Positions 51,864 to 60,683 of a stretch of DNA of 64,000 bases are shown piece after piece. Numbering within the stretch: position 1 is the first letter of the stretch; each line of letters opens with the position of its first letter. This DNA comes from Robbsia sp. KACC 23696. GTDB lineage: Bacteria > Pseudomonadota > Gammaproteobacteria > Burkholderiales > Burkholderiaceae. The notes under the pieces are model-generated. The model saw nothing but the letters and a program-made list of their open reading frames with translations, searched no databases and was not told where the DNA came from. The stretch covers positions 1 to 64,000 of the forward strand of contig NZ_CP156628.1 in the NCBI RefSeq assembly GCF_039852015.1, in the 5' to 3' direction. Made by a program: the position numbers and the translations under genes.

Positions 51864-52763
51864 TCAGTGTATGAAGATCAGGGCAAAAATGCTGGCAAAC
51901 AAACTCCACTTCACCAAATAGTAGACGCTGCGATTCCATGCTTTGAGGCGCTTGCCGACAATCCGGATCTGGTAGATATATTTGAAAACGCGATTCAAGC
52001 CGCCGGTGCGGTCATGCGCATCGTTCGGGGATGTGGCCGCAGACATAAGAAAGCGGCCGACCATATGGTTCGTCCATTGTGCCCATCGGTATTTCATCGG
52101 CCGTTCGACGTCACAGAATAAGATAATCCGATCTTGCGCGGTCCGGTTCGACGCAGTGTGAATAAAGGTCTCGTCGAACACGACTGCCTCGCCATCACGC
52201 CAGTGATAGCGTTGGCCGTCCACATCGATAAAACAGTCAGGATCGCCAGGTGTTGCCAGACCAAGGTGGTATCGCAGCGAGCCGGCATAAGGGTCACGAT
52301 GCACGACTAGATTTGCTCCGGGCGGCAGCTCTGCAAACATCGCCGCCTTCACCGAGCCCAAACCACGTAGCAGTTCCGTCGTGCGTGGACATAGCACCGC
52401 CGCCGACGGATGCGCCTCGTCATACCACTTTAGATAAAAGCGCTTCCAGCCTGATTTGAAGAAGGAATTAAAACCAAGGTCGTTGTAGGTATCGGCGGCT
52501 TTGATGTTACCGCCACGGAGCAGACCAAGTGCTTCCAGGCGGATTTCCTCCCAGTGCGCTTCGAGCAACCGTAATTCCGGAAACAGACTGGGCGAAAGAT
52601 AAGGTGTATTCGGCACACGCGAGAATGCATACATCAGGACATTTAGGGGGGCGAGGAACGTGGAGTGATCCGACATCTGACGGAAAAACCGGTGTCTGAC
52701 CTTTCCGCGAAAATGCACATATAAGGCCGACAAAATGAAAACTAGCAAAATAATCCATCTCAT
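51864..52763 (-). CDS. lpxO: Lipid A 2-hydroxylase
   Basis: 299 residues from the ATG at 52763 (GGAG ten bases upstream). An N-terminal membrane anchor (about 1-18) is followed by YVHFRGKVRHRFFRQMSDHS, SRVPNTPYL, LGFNSFFKSGWKRFYLKWY, HPSAAVLCPRT and the 2-oxoglutarate oxygenase core: VVHRDPYAGSLRYHLGL (His and Asp of the iron site) and DETFIHTASNRT (second His), then ILFCDVERPM. LpxO hydroxylates the secondary myristoyl chain of lipid A at the inner membrane. Two hydrophobic stretches near the C-terminus match the family. It fits the surface-modification theme of the nearby glycosyltransferases. Confidence 0.93.
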   Translation of the reverse strand: MRWIILLVFILSALYVHFRGKVRHRFFRQMSDHSTFLAPLNVLMYAFSRVPNTPYLSPSLFPELRLLEAHWEEIRLEALGLLRGGNIKAADTYNDLGFNSFFKSGWKRFYLKWYDEAHPSAAVLCPRTTELLRGLGSVKAAMFAELPPGANLVVHRDPYAGSLRYHLGLATPGDPDCFIDVDGQRYHWRDGEAVVFDETFIHTASNRTAQDRIILFCDVERPMKYRWAQWTNHMVGRFLMSAATSPNDAHDRTGGLNRVFKYIYQIRIVGKRLKAWNRSVYYLVKWSLFASIFALIFIH

Positions 52764-52975
52764 TCTCGTTACTCCACACTGGTTCCAGTTCATGCCGCGC
52801 TTTCGCCGACTACGTCTATCGGCGAGAATGGAATATTATAAATACGCGAAAAATTTCTGTCCTAGCGGGTTCAGATCAAAGCTTTACGTAGTGGGGGGAA
52901 ATTTCCCGTATGTCAATTTGCATGGAATTCTGACCTAGGGGGCGGACAAAATATTGGACTATTAGGAGGTAGTCC

Positions 52976-53250
52976 ATGTATTGATACGAGGACCGTGTTC
53001 GTGCGGCCGAGTTGTATCTGAGGCTCGGAACGCAGATCAAGGCGACAATCCGGCAGTGGAGTTATCCGACGAAGAATTTTCTCAAAGCGTGGTGTCAGGA
53101 ATTCGAGTAGAGCGGCAATCTGCAGAAAACGTATGTTCGTGGAACGCCCAAGTACTTAGAGGAAGAGAAGAAGCTACCACTCGAGGACTACGTCGGTCAC
53201 GGGCGCTGCATCAGCTTCACCCTCCGGAGTTAGATTACCCCTGTCATCAA
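52976..53250 (+). pseudogene. IS3-family OrfA relic
   Basis: The frame begins MY, meets a TGA, then continues YEDRVRAAELYLRLGTQIKA, TIRQWSYPTKNF and, after a shift, pieces like SGNLQKTYVRGTPKY and HGRCISFTL. These match the start of IS150/IS3 orfA proteins (YEDRVRAVKLYIKLGKR..ATIRQLGYP). AGGAGG lies before the ATG. Several stops and shifts show that it is long inactive; no orfB was found. Confidence 0.7.
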
Positions 53251-53452
53251 ATATGACAGCGTGGGTTCGTGAGCGTTCCCGGAAAACGGGAGATACCTGG
53301 CTAGCATTCGCGTACCAATCGCGGGGAGCAGGCCATCGATCCTAAACGTGCTATCACCCGGCGCTAAGTGAGTTCGTGCGGCCGGCGGTTAGACTGATTG
53401 GACGGCCCATCGACAAGTCGACGTCTAGCCAGGGCTACTCCTTAGGCAATCC

Positions 53453-53835
53453 TTAGCGGTGCAATTTCCGCGCTTTTTCTATAGTAGCAGCCAATCGACT
53501 GATGCCCTCACGAATTTGCTCAGTGCTTGATGTAACAAAAGACAACCGCAGAGTTCGTCGAGAGTCGTCTGAGTTTGTTGTGGGCCCATAAAACGATGCA
53601 CCTGAAACGAAGGCGACCTTGTGAGCTAAAGCAATGCTCAATAATGCGTTGCTGTCCATCCCAGAAGGCAGCCGGAGCCAAATGAACATTCCGCCTTGAG
53701 GAGTATTCCAACTAGTCCCTTCTGGCATGAGCATTTTGAGGCAAGAAAGCATTTCGGAGGCCTGTTGCTGGTACAACGTAAGCAATGGGATGGACGCCTC
53801 CACCTCACACCGGAGTGCTGGCGTATAAAGTGACG
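53453..53835 (-). pseudogene. PLP aminotransferase, C-terminal fragment
   Basis: Leftward, about 125 codons remain: TPALRCEVEASIPLLTLYQQ, MLMPEGTSWNTPQGGMFIWL, RLPSGMDSNALLSIALAHKV and RRTLRLSFVTSSTEQIREGI. This matches the small C-terminal domain of fold-type I aminotransferases of the 2-aminoadipate/MocR type. The N-terminal part, with the PLP lysine, is missing; the IS110-family element starts right at the break (about 53830). Confidence 0.82.
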
Positions 53836-53872
53836 GAGTCTGTCACCTGTCGACCAGCAAGGAGCGACCACC

Positions 53873-54907
53873 ATGCAAATCACGACTATTGGAATTGATC
53901 TGGCCAAGAACGTTTTTCAGATCCACGGCGCTAACGAACATGGCAAGCCGATTCTGCGCAAACAGCTACGCCGCGATCAATTTGTAATCTTCTTTTCCAA
54001 TGTGCCACCATGCCTCATAGGAATGGAAGCATGCGGTGGTGCCCACCATTGGGCCCGTAAGCTCGAAGCGCTCGGGCACAATGTCAAGCTGATCGCGCCG
54101 CAATTCGTTAAGCCATACGTCAAGAGCAATAAAAACGATGTCGCCGATGCTGAAGCAATTTGTGAGGCCGTATCGCGTCCGACCATGCGGTTCGTGCCGA
54201 TTAAGAATATCGAACAACAGTCTGTACTCGCGTTACATCGCGCAAGGCAAGGATTTGTGAAGGCACGTACGGCACAGGCCAATCAGATCCGTGGACTACT
54301 GGCTGAATTTGGACTTGTCGTCCCACAGGGCATCGCGTACATAGCCAAGCGCGTGCCGGAACTTATTGAAGACGCGACGTTGCCGTTGACAGGCGCATTT
54401 CGACTATTAATCGACCGACTGCTGGAGCATCTTAAATTGCTGGACAAGCAGGTCGACGAACTCGAAGCACAAATCAAAGACTGGCATAAAAACAGTGAGT
54501 TGAGCCGCCGGCTCGAGAGAGTACCTGGCATCGGCCCGATCACCGCAAGTGCAATGGCCGCGACGATCGGCGATGCAAAGAATTTTACCAATGGGAGGCA
54601 GCTAGCCGCATGGCTAGGGCTTGTACCACGGCAGAGTTCAAGTGGTGGTAAGTCGACTCTACTGGGCATGAGCAAACGTGGCGACGCCTATTTGCGCACG
54701 CTACTCATTCATGGTGCACGCTCCGTGATCTACCGGGCAAACCAGCGCGCCGACACTCACTCATGGCTATTAAAATTGGTTAATCGACGTAACGCAAACG
54801 TCGCGGCGGTTGCTCTGGCCAATAAAACCGCGAGAATTATCTGGGCGATGTTAGTTCATCACCGAGAGTTTGACCCGAGCTTTAAAGCAGATCGCGCATC
54901 TGCATAA
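53873..54907 (+). CDS. IS110-family (IS1111-like) transposase
   Basis: 344 residues. The DEDD catalytic domain is marked by IGIDLAKNVFQIHG (Asp), CLIGMEACGGAHHWARKL (Glu) and KNDVADAEAICEA (two Asp). The C-terminal domain has VPGIGPITASAMAATIGD, FTNGRQLAAWLGLVPRQ and SSGGKSTLLGMSKRGDAYLR, with the conserved catalytic Ser. The GGAHHWAR motif points to the IS1111 group. GCAAGGAGCGACCACC precedes the ATG. IS110-type recombinases are guided by an RNA encoded in the element; the non-coding DNA after the gene is the candidate. The frame is intact. Confidence 0.94.
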   Translation: MQITTIGIDLAKNVFQIHGANEHGKPILRKQLRRDQFVIFFSNVPPCLIGMEACGGAHHWARKLEALGHNVKLIAPQFVKPYVKSNKNDVADAEAICEAVSRPTMRFVPIKNIEQQSVLALHRARQGFVKARTAQANQIRGLLAEFGLVVPQGIAYIAKRVPELIEDATLPLTGAFRLLIDRLLEHLKLLDKQVDELEAQIKDWHKNSELSRRLERVPGIGPITASAMAATIGDAKNFTNGRQLAAWLGLVPRQSSSGGKSTLLGMSKRGDAYLRTLLIHGARSVIYRANQRADTHSWLLKLVNRRNANVAAVALANKTARIIWAMLVHHREFDPSFKADRASA

Positions 54908-55160
54908 GATGAAACTTTTTTGACTTATCAGCAAGCAAACGATCCAACGATTGCGCAAGTAATCAGGCAGTGATGGCGAGACAGGTAAGACCGTGGTTGG
55001 CAAAACCCGCGGTGGACGAGGCACCTAGAGTGCGTGTAAGCGATTGTGGAGCCGACCAGCAAAACCCATCAGGGACAGCGAGCTACGCCCGCGAACAAAG
55101 TCCGGATGTACGGGTGCAATCTTCTCTCTCAAACTGTCATGGACTGAAAGCTTGGCAAAC
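54908..55160 (+). ncRNA. Candidate guide RNA region of IS110 element
   Basis: About 250 non-coding bases follow the transposase stop. In IS1111-group elements the seek/bridge RNA is encoded downstream of the transposase. The stretch GATGGCGAGACAGGTAAGAC (54972-54991) is characteristic of the right end of such elements. No RNA structure was computed here; the assignment is by position and family knowledge. The IS66-family insertion truncates or abuts this region. Confidence 0.35.
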
Positions 55161-55243
55161 CGGGGGCGTCCATGTACGTCCAACGACGGCATCTTGCGTG
55201 ATGTGTATTTTCGGTGTCGTGCTGATGATCCGCGGCATGACGG

Positions 55244-55273
55244 AAGTGCCCATTTATTTTTAAATGGGCACTT
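55244..55273. terminator. Hairpin downstream of tnpC
   Basis: AAGTGCCCATTTA-TTTT-TAAATGGGCACTT is a perfect 13-bp inverted repeat 12 bases after the tnpC stop. It may end tnpC transcription or shield the element from outside transcription. Confidence 0.6.
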
Positions 55274-55284
55274 CAATAAGCCTT

Positions 55285-56832
55285 TTAAGCTTCGCGGAGT
55301 TTGCTGGAAGCGATGTTCGACGGCAGCAAATCGTCGATCTGGTTGACCGGGTAATCGGCTATGCGCGTGAGCACCTCGTGCAGATACGCCCCGGGCTCGA
55401 TATCGTTGAGCTTGGCCGTACCGATCAGGCTGTACATGGCGGCAGCACGCTCGCCGCCAGATTCAGATCCGGCAAATAGATAATTCTTGCGACCCAATGC
55501 CACGGCACGCAACGCGCGTTCGACAGCGTTATTGTCGATTTCCGCACGGCCATCCTGGACGAACGTGTTCAGCGCATCCCATCGATTGAGCGCATATTGG
55601 ATCGCACCGGCGAGCGCCGATTTGTTCGATAGCGTTGGGATCAGCGTGTCTAGCCAGGCTCGCATACTGTCGAGCAGCGGTTTGCTGTGTTCGGTTCTTA
55701 CTTGCAAACGCTTATCCGGCGGCTCGCCCCTGATCTGCTCTTCTATCGCGTACAGGGCGGCTATACGGCGCACGGCTTCGCCCGCCGCCGGTGACGGATG
55801 CGACTTTGTGAGTTCGTAGAACTTGCGTCTGGCATGTGCCCAACAGGCCGCCTGCGTTCGCGATTCGCCATACAGCGCGTCATATCCTGCAAATCCGTCG
55901 GCATGGATGACGCCGTTGAACTCGCCAAGATGGCGCTGAGGGTGTTCGCCGCGACGATCGGGCGTGAATGCCATCCACAATGCGGCGGCATTCACCGAGC
56001 CCGCTGGGCGTTCGTCACGCACATACGCCCACAGCCGACCCGTGACAGTCTTGCCTTTGCCCGGTGCCAGCATCGGCACTGGCGTGTCGTCAGCGTGCAC
56101 GCTTGGCCCCGACATGACATATCGGCGCAATGCTTCCACTAATGGACGAAGCAGGAGCGTGACACCGCCTACCCATTCGCTCAGTGTCGAACGATCCAGG
56201 TCCAGTCCGTCGCGTGCATAGATTTGCGACTGTCGATACAGCGGCAGGTGATCGGCATATTTGCCGATCATGACGTGTGCGAGCAAACCCGGACCGGCTA
56301 ACCCGCGGGCAATGGGTCGCGACGGCGCGCTCGCTTGAACGAGTGTCTGACAGCATGCGCAACTGAATTTGGGACGCACGTGTCGAATGACGCGCCAGCT
56401 CTCCGGCACGTACTCGAGCTGCTCAGCGACATCCTCACCTATTGGCTTGAGCGCGCCGCCGCAGTCCGGGCAGTCATCGCCTGAGGGCAGATGCTCGACC
56501 GTGTCGCGCGGCAGGTCTGCCGGCAGCGGCTTGCGAGTGCGGTTTTTACGTTCTTGTTCGGCAGGTGTGGCGGGCGGCGGATCTTCCCCGTTGTCGAGCA
56601 GCAATTCCTCGAGCTTGAGCTCGAGCTGACCGATCTCGGCCTCCAGCTTCTCGGACTTGCGGCCATACATCTGGCGGCGAAGCGCCGCAATCTGAATCTG
56701 CAAGTGCTCGATGAGTAGTTCGCGTGCGCTCAGATTCGACTGGAGTTTGCGCACCTGGCCGGCCAGATCCGCGACCATGCGCTGGAGCGATTCGACGTCG
56801 GTGGGCAGCGCATTGTGAGGGGATTCGGTCAT
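55285..56832 (-). CDS. IS66-family transposase TnpC
   Basis: 515 residues. A leucine-zipper start (RMVADLAGQVRKLQSNL) is followed by MYGRKSEKLEAE, a zinc-binding region (DCPDCGGALKPIGEDV, then FSCACCQTLVQA), and the DDE core: SVHADDTPVPMLAPGKGKT, GVIHADGFAGYDALYG and IDNNAVERALRAVALGRKN. The C-terminus YLHEVLTRIADYPVNQIDDL is standard for IS66. All catalytic residues are visible and the frame is open throughout, so TnpC is probably intact even though tnpA is not. Confidence 0.95.
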   Translation of the reverse strand: MTESPHNALPTDVESLQRMVADLAGQVRKLQSNLSARELLIEHLQIQIAALRRQMYGRKSEKLEAEIGQLELKLEELLLDNGEDPPPATPAEQERKNRTRKPLPADLPRDTVEHLPSGDDCPDCGGALKPIGEDVAEQLEYVPESWRVIRHVRPKFSCACCQTLVQASAPSRPIARGLAGPGLLAHVMIGKYADHLPLYRQSQIYARDGLDLDRSTLSEWVGGVTLLLRPLVEALRRYVMSGPSVHADDTPVPMLAPGKGKTVTGRLWAYVRDERPAGSVNAAALWMAFTPDRRGEHPQRHLGEFNGVIHADGFAGYDALYGESRTQAACWAHARRKFYELTKSHPSPAAGEAVRRIAALYAIEEQIRGEPPDKRLQVRTEHSKPLLDSMRAWLDTLIPTLSNKSALAGAIQYALNRWDALNTFVQDGRAEIDNNAVERALRAVALGRKNYLFAGSESGGERAAAMYSLIGTAKLNDIEPGAYLHEVLTRIADYPVNQIDDLLPSNIASSKLREA

Positions 56833-56876
56833 GGCGACAGTTTACGCACTTCAGGCCACGTATACAACTGCTACGA

Positions 56877-57221
56877 CTACGCCGCACGGGGTGTGGCGGT
56901 GCGCTGTGGACGGCGCCAGTCGATGCCTTCAAGCAACATCGACAACTGCGCAGCGCTCAAATGCACGCTACCGGAATTGGCCTGCGGCCAGACGAAGTAA
57001 CCGTGTTCGAGGCGTTTGCAGAGCAAGCACAGACCCTGCCCATCCCACCAGAGCACCTTGATTCGGTCGCCGCGCCGACCTCGGAAGACGAACACCTTGC
57101 CGCCGTACGGGTTGTTGGCAAGTTTGGTTTGCACGACAGCAGCCAGACCGTCGAAGCCACGCCGCATATCGGTCACGCCCGCGACCAGCCACACTTGCGT
57201 GCCGGGAGGTAGTCCGATCAT
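56877..57221 (-). CDS. IS66 Orf2, TnpB
   Basis: 114 residues: LPPGTQVWLVAGVTDMRRGF, FVFRGRRGDRIKVLWWDGQG and LCLLCKRLEHGYFVWP are the IS66 Orf2 signature. Needed for transposition together with TnpA and TnpC, exact role unknown. Its ATG overlaps the tnpA stop (ATGA). Confidence 0.95.
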   Translation of the reverse strand: MIGLPPGTQVWLVAGVTDMRRGFDGLAAVVQTKLANNPYGGKVFVFRGRRGDRIKVLWWDGQGLCLLCKRLEHGYFVWPQANSGSVHLSAAQLSMLLEGIDWRRPQRTATPRAA

Positions 57222-57606
57222 GCTGCACGTGACGATGTCAAGGTTTGCGAGATGAGGGTGCGCAGCACCTCGGCGTCGAATTTACCCCGAATAACGATGC
57301 TGGTATCGCCATGTTGCCACGCGATCTCAGTCGGTAAGACCGGAGCATTCTGAGCGCGAGCATATTCTGAGGCAGGGGTGCCGCGCTCACTACGGGCACG
57401 AACGTGACGTGATCAGCGCGGTGATGCTCGCGGCACCAGCGCGCTAGTTGATTGGCGTTGACGCCGTTGGCCAATGCCAATGCTGCGCGCGACACGTCCG
57501 GCAACATGGCTTGGCGCACAAGCTCGCGCTTAAATTCCTTGGTGAAACTGCGCCGCGCCGTGCGCCGCGTGACAGGTACCACTTCCTTGCCTTCCATCGT
57601 CTGCAT
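57218..57606 (-). pseudogene. IS66 tnpA, frameshifted
   Basis: The frame from 57606 has a normal N-terminus, TRRTARRSFTKEFKRELVRQ, and the helix-turn-helix region ALALANGVNANQLARWCREH. After about residue 85 (near 57350) it passes into an abnormal tail that ends at 57238. The expected C-terminus APVLPTEIAWQHGDTSIVIR, then GKFDAEVLRTLISQ, lies in another frame and ends at 57218, overlapping tnpB. A small indel near 57350-57365 explains this. TnpA is therefore probably defective. Confidence 0.8.
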
Positions 57607-57799
57607 CCACCGAAAAATCCGACAGCATGATCGCGTTCATGTCGCGACGAAAGATGCCTTGGGTGGACGCTTACCCCTGATTGACTAGGAATGGAGCATT
57701 CTCGCTTCGACTTATCGATTTCGTCGAATCGTAAGAATCCCAGTCTATTCCTTCAAGATCACGGGTGGGACGCGTTCATACCATTACTACACAATAAGT

Positions 57800-58684
57800 C
57801 TAACGCACGAAGCAATGACGCTCCGCACCCCGTACCAATGTACGCACGCGGAACAGGCCACCACAAAGCGGCTCCTGTCGTTTCTGTTGAACGCTAAGAC
57901 TGTCAGCAGCACTAGTAATGAAGAGATCTTTTAATTTCGCACCGCCAAAAGCGCACATGGTCGGCTGGCTGACGGGCAAATCAATTTCGCGATCGACCGC
58001 GCCGTTTGCCGTATAACGTCTGATCTTCGCCGCCCCATGCAACGCACACCAGTACCCGCCTTCTATGTCGACTGCAGCACCATCGGGGACGCCGTCTTCC
58101 GCGCGCACGCGCGCGAAAAGCTTTCGCTCTGAGATCTTTCCCTTCTGTACATCGTAGTCAAAGCGGTAGATCTCCTGCTTTTGCGAATGGGATAGGAAGA
58201 AGGCAGTCTCTTCAGGCGACCACGCCATACCGTTATACAGCTCCGCTGCATCAGGCTCCGGCCGCAGTCCGCTCGCAAATGTAAATGAGTGCAGCGACGT
58301 TTTCGCTCGCGTGTTCGTAGGTACTACCGGATCGAACATTGCACCAATCCAAAATCGCCCCGCGCTGTCGCAGGCTCCCTCATTGAACCGAAACAGATTC
58401 GGATCGAAAGGAGGAGGCGACAACAGTGTGAGCGCGCCTGACGAAAATTCTAGATGAAACACGCCGTGGCGTAACGCCACGACTGCGCCATCCTGTGATT
58501 CAAGCAATGCAAATGCGCCGATATCACTTGGTAAAGGCCAGCAGCGCGTGTGTCGGGTGTCCGCGGCCAATCGATAAAGTGCAGGTTTTTTCACATCAAT
58601 CCAATAAAGCGCATTTTCTTGGGGGACCCATGTTGGTGACTCTCCAATGGTTGCGCCTGCATCCAGAATCAGTTCGATATGCAT
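57800..58684 (-). CDS. SMP-30/gluconolactonase family protein
   Basis: 294 residues from the ATG at 58684; a start at 58762 would add an atypical leader. The six-bladed propeller signature is clear: GESPTWVPQENALYWIDV (metal-binding Glu), FNEGACDSAGRFWIGAM (Asn), YNGMAWSPEETAFFLSHS (Asn) and VPDGAAVDIEGGYWCAL (Asp). Such enzymes hydrolyse aldonolactones to aldonic acids with a divalent metal. It diverges from the TPP enzyme operon at 58874 with 189 bases between, and probably makes the acid that the enolase-superfamily enzyme would dehydrate. No signal peptide, so cytosolic. Confidence 0.93.
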   Translation of the reverse strand: MHIELILDAGATIGESPTWVPQENALYWIDVKKPALYRLAADTRHTRCWPLPSDIGAFALLESQDGAVVALRHGVFHLEFSSGALTLLSPPPFDPNLFRFNEGACDSAGRFWIGAMFDPVVPTNTRAKTSLHSFTFASGLRPEPDAAELYNGMAWSPEETAFFLSHSQKQEIYRFDYDVQKGKISERKLFARVRAEDGVPDGAAVDIEGGYWCALHGAAKIRRYTANGAVDREIDLPVSQPTMCAFGGAKLKDLFITSAADSLSVQQKRQEPLCGGLFRVRTLVRGAERHCFVR

Positions 58685-58873
58685 GATGCTTTTCCTCCGC
58701 AGGAAGCCCCGATCTCCTATCAGCTTACCGGAGTGTGATGCTGGTTCGCCACGGATTCGCAATTATCTTCTGGACACCTTCGATTGCCTTTCAGGCCCGG
58801 GCTTTGCTAGATGATGACGGCGATCTGATGCCGCTTTAGCGGAGTTCGGTGTGTCCCTAACTTGGAGTCCAGA

Positions 58874-60682
58874 ATGAGTAAGCCAACAGTTGGCGACTTT
58901 ATCGTCGATCGTTTGTACGCGTGGGGCGTTCGGCGGATTTACGGATATCCGGGCGACGGCATCAATGGTGTCTTTGGTGCCCTTAATCGTGCCGAAGGAA
59001 AAATCGAATTCATTCAAGCCCGCCATGAGGAAATGGCGGCATTTATGGCGTCGGCCCACGCAAAGTTTACGGGGGAACTTGGCGTTTGTATTGCCACCTC
59101 CGGCCCCGGTGCGTCGCATTTGGTGACAGGGCTGTATGACGCGCGCATGGACCATATGCCAGTTCTAGCACTCGTCGGTCAACAAGCACGGGCTTCGCTA
59201 GGAGGCCATTATCAGCAGGAATTAGATCTTTCCAGTTTGTTCAAGGACGTGGCCGGCGCTTTCGTTCAACAAGCAGTGGTTCCGGCGCAAGTGCGGCACC
59301 TGGTAGATCGTGCGGTACGAACGGCCATTTCCGAGCGTAAGGTTACGGCACTGATCCTACCGAATGATCTGCAGGATCTTCCCTATGAAGCGCCCGCTCG
59401 TAAGCACGGGACGGTGCATTCGGGGGTGGGCTATCAGCCCTCCAGGGTCGTGCCGTTTGACGCAGATTTGAGGCGAGCAGCCGAGATTTTGAATGCCGGA
59501 AAGAAGGTCGCGATTTTGGCAGGTGCAGGCGCATTGGGCGCTCGTGAAGACCTCATCGTGCTTGCAAACAAGCTAAGTGCAGGCGTTGCCAAGGCGCTGC
59601 TCGGTAAGGCGGTTCTTCCTGATGATTTGCCGTGGGTTACCGGATCGATCGGCCTTTTGGGGACAGAGCCGAGTGATCACTTAATGGCCGAATGCGATAC
59701 CTTTTTAATGATCGGATCGGGCTTTCCTTACGCAGAGTTTTTACCCAAGGAAGGTGCTGCGCGAGGGGTTCAAATCGACCTCAAGGCTGACATGCTGAGC
59801 CTGCGGTATCCAATGGAAGTGAATTTGGTGGGAGATAGCGGCGAAACGATCCGTGCACTCTTGCCACTCATTCAGCAGAAAGACGATCAGAGCTGGCGCA
59901 AGAAGATTTCCGGGTGGACTGCGAAGTGGTGGTCCACGCTGGAAAAACGTGCGCTTGTGGAATCTAAGGATAGCGCGAAGACCGGTATTAATCCGCAGCG
60001 TACCGTGTTCGAACTGTCCTCCCGGATTCCCTCGAATGCCATCGTGACAAGCGACTCAGGCTCCTGCGCAAATTGGTATGCGCGGGATCTAAAGGTGCAG
60101 ACTGGCATGATGTGCTCTTTATCCGGTGGTCTTGCATCCATGGGGGCCGCAGTCCCTTATGCAATTGCAGCCAAATTTGCGCATTCGTCCCGTCCCGTCG
60201 TCGCTTTGGTTGGTGATGGTGCAATGCAAATGAACAATATGGCCGAGCTAATCACAGTCGCCAAGTACTACAAGCAGTGGGCCTCCCCTCAGTGGATATG
60301 CATGGTGTTGAATAATGCCGATCTGAATCAGGTGACGTGGGAGCAGCGTGTCATGGAAGGCGATCCGAAGTTTTCCGCCTCTCAAGATATTCCGTCGGTG
60401 CCCTACCACCAGTTTGCGGAAATGATCGGACTGAAGGGCATTTATGTCGATAGCGCTGAGAAGATGGGGACGGCCTGGGAAGCGGCATTTGCGTCCCACG
60501 TACCTGTTTTGATCGAGGTGAAGGCCGACCCGAGCGTGCCGCCGCTACCGCCGCATATCACACTGCAACAAGCAAAGGCATTCGCAACGACGCTTTTTGA
60601 GGGAGACCCGAATGAAGGGAGTGTGATTGTGGAAACGGCTAAACAAGTGCTGAGTTCCGTACTTCCTGGGCATAGAGATTGA
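58874..60682 (+). CDS. TPP-dependent oxidase/decarboxylase
   Basis: 602 residues from the ATG at 58874 (GGAG nine bases upstream). Pyr domain: YGYPGDGINGVFGALNRAEG and ARHEEMAAFMASAHAKFTG with the activating Glu. A central FAD- or nucleotide-type domain follows (about 195-340). PP domain: SDSGSCANWYARDL and ALVGDGAMQMNNMAELITVA to LNNADLNQ, the GDG-N-N TPP/Mg motif. The pattern is that of PoxB/pyruvate-oxidase-like proteins annotated only as TPP-requiring. Substrate probably a 2-keto acid; context suggests the keto acid from the dehydratase encoded next. It is followed one base later by that gene. Confidence 0.92.
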   Translation: MSKPTVGDFIVDRLYAWGVRRIYGYPGDGINGVFGALNRAEGKIEFIQARHEEMAAFMASAHAKFTGELGVCIATSGPGASHLVTGLYDARMDHMPVLALVGQQARASLGGHYQQELDLSSLFKDVAGAFVQQAVVPAQVRHLVDRAVRTAISERKVTALILPNDLQDLPYEAPARKHGTVHSGVGYQPSRVVPFDADLRRAAEILNAGKKVAILAGAGALGAREDLIVLANKLSAGVAKALLGKAVLPDDLPWVTGSIGLLGTEPSDHLMAECDTFLMIGSGFPYAEFLPKEGAARGVQIDLKADMLSLRYPMEVNLVGDSGETIRALLPLIQQKDDQSWRKKISGWTAKWWSTLEKRALVESKDSAKTGINPQRTVFELSSRIPSNAIVTSDSGSCANWYARDLKVQTGMMCSLSGGLASMGAAVPYAIAAKFAHSSRPVVALVGDGAMQMNNMAELITVAKYYKQWASPQWICMVLNNADLNQVTWEQRVMEGDPKFSASQDIPSVPYHQFAEMIGLKGIYVDSAEKMGTAWEAAFASHVPVLIEVKADPSVPPLPPHITLQQAKAFATTLFEGDPNEGSVIVETAKQVLSSVLPGHRD

Positions 60683-60683
60683 A

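Larger units (their letters stand above)
55165..57674 (-). mobile_element. IS66-family insertion sequence
   Basis: Three genes tnpA-tnpB-tnpC run leftward. The right end is GTAAGCGTCCACCCAAGGC (reverse strand, ending at 57674), the usual IS66 terminus. The left end is less certain: GGGGGCGTCC with GGCATCTTGCG near 55165-55196 matches the interior of the right end, and another GTAAGCG occurs at 55036. No 8-bp duplication was found for either choice. The element appears to have landed in the right end of the IS110-family element. Confidence 0.72.

Noticed and set aside
51591-52121. 176-codon rightward frame
   Set aside because: Its second half is antisense to the conserved end of lpxO and its first half has no domain or ribosome site.
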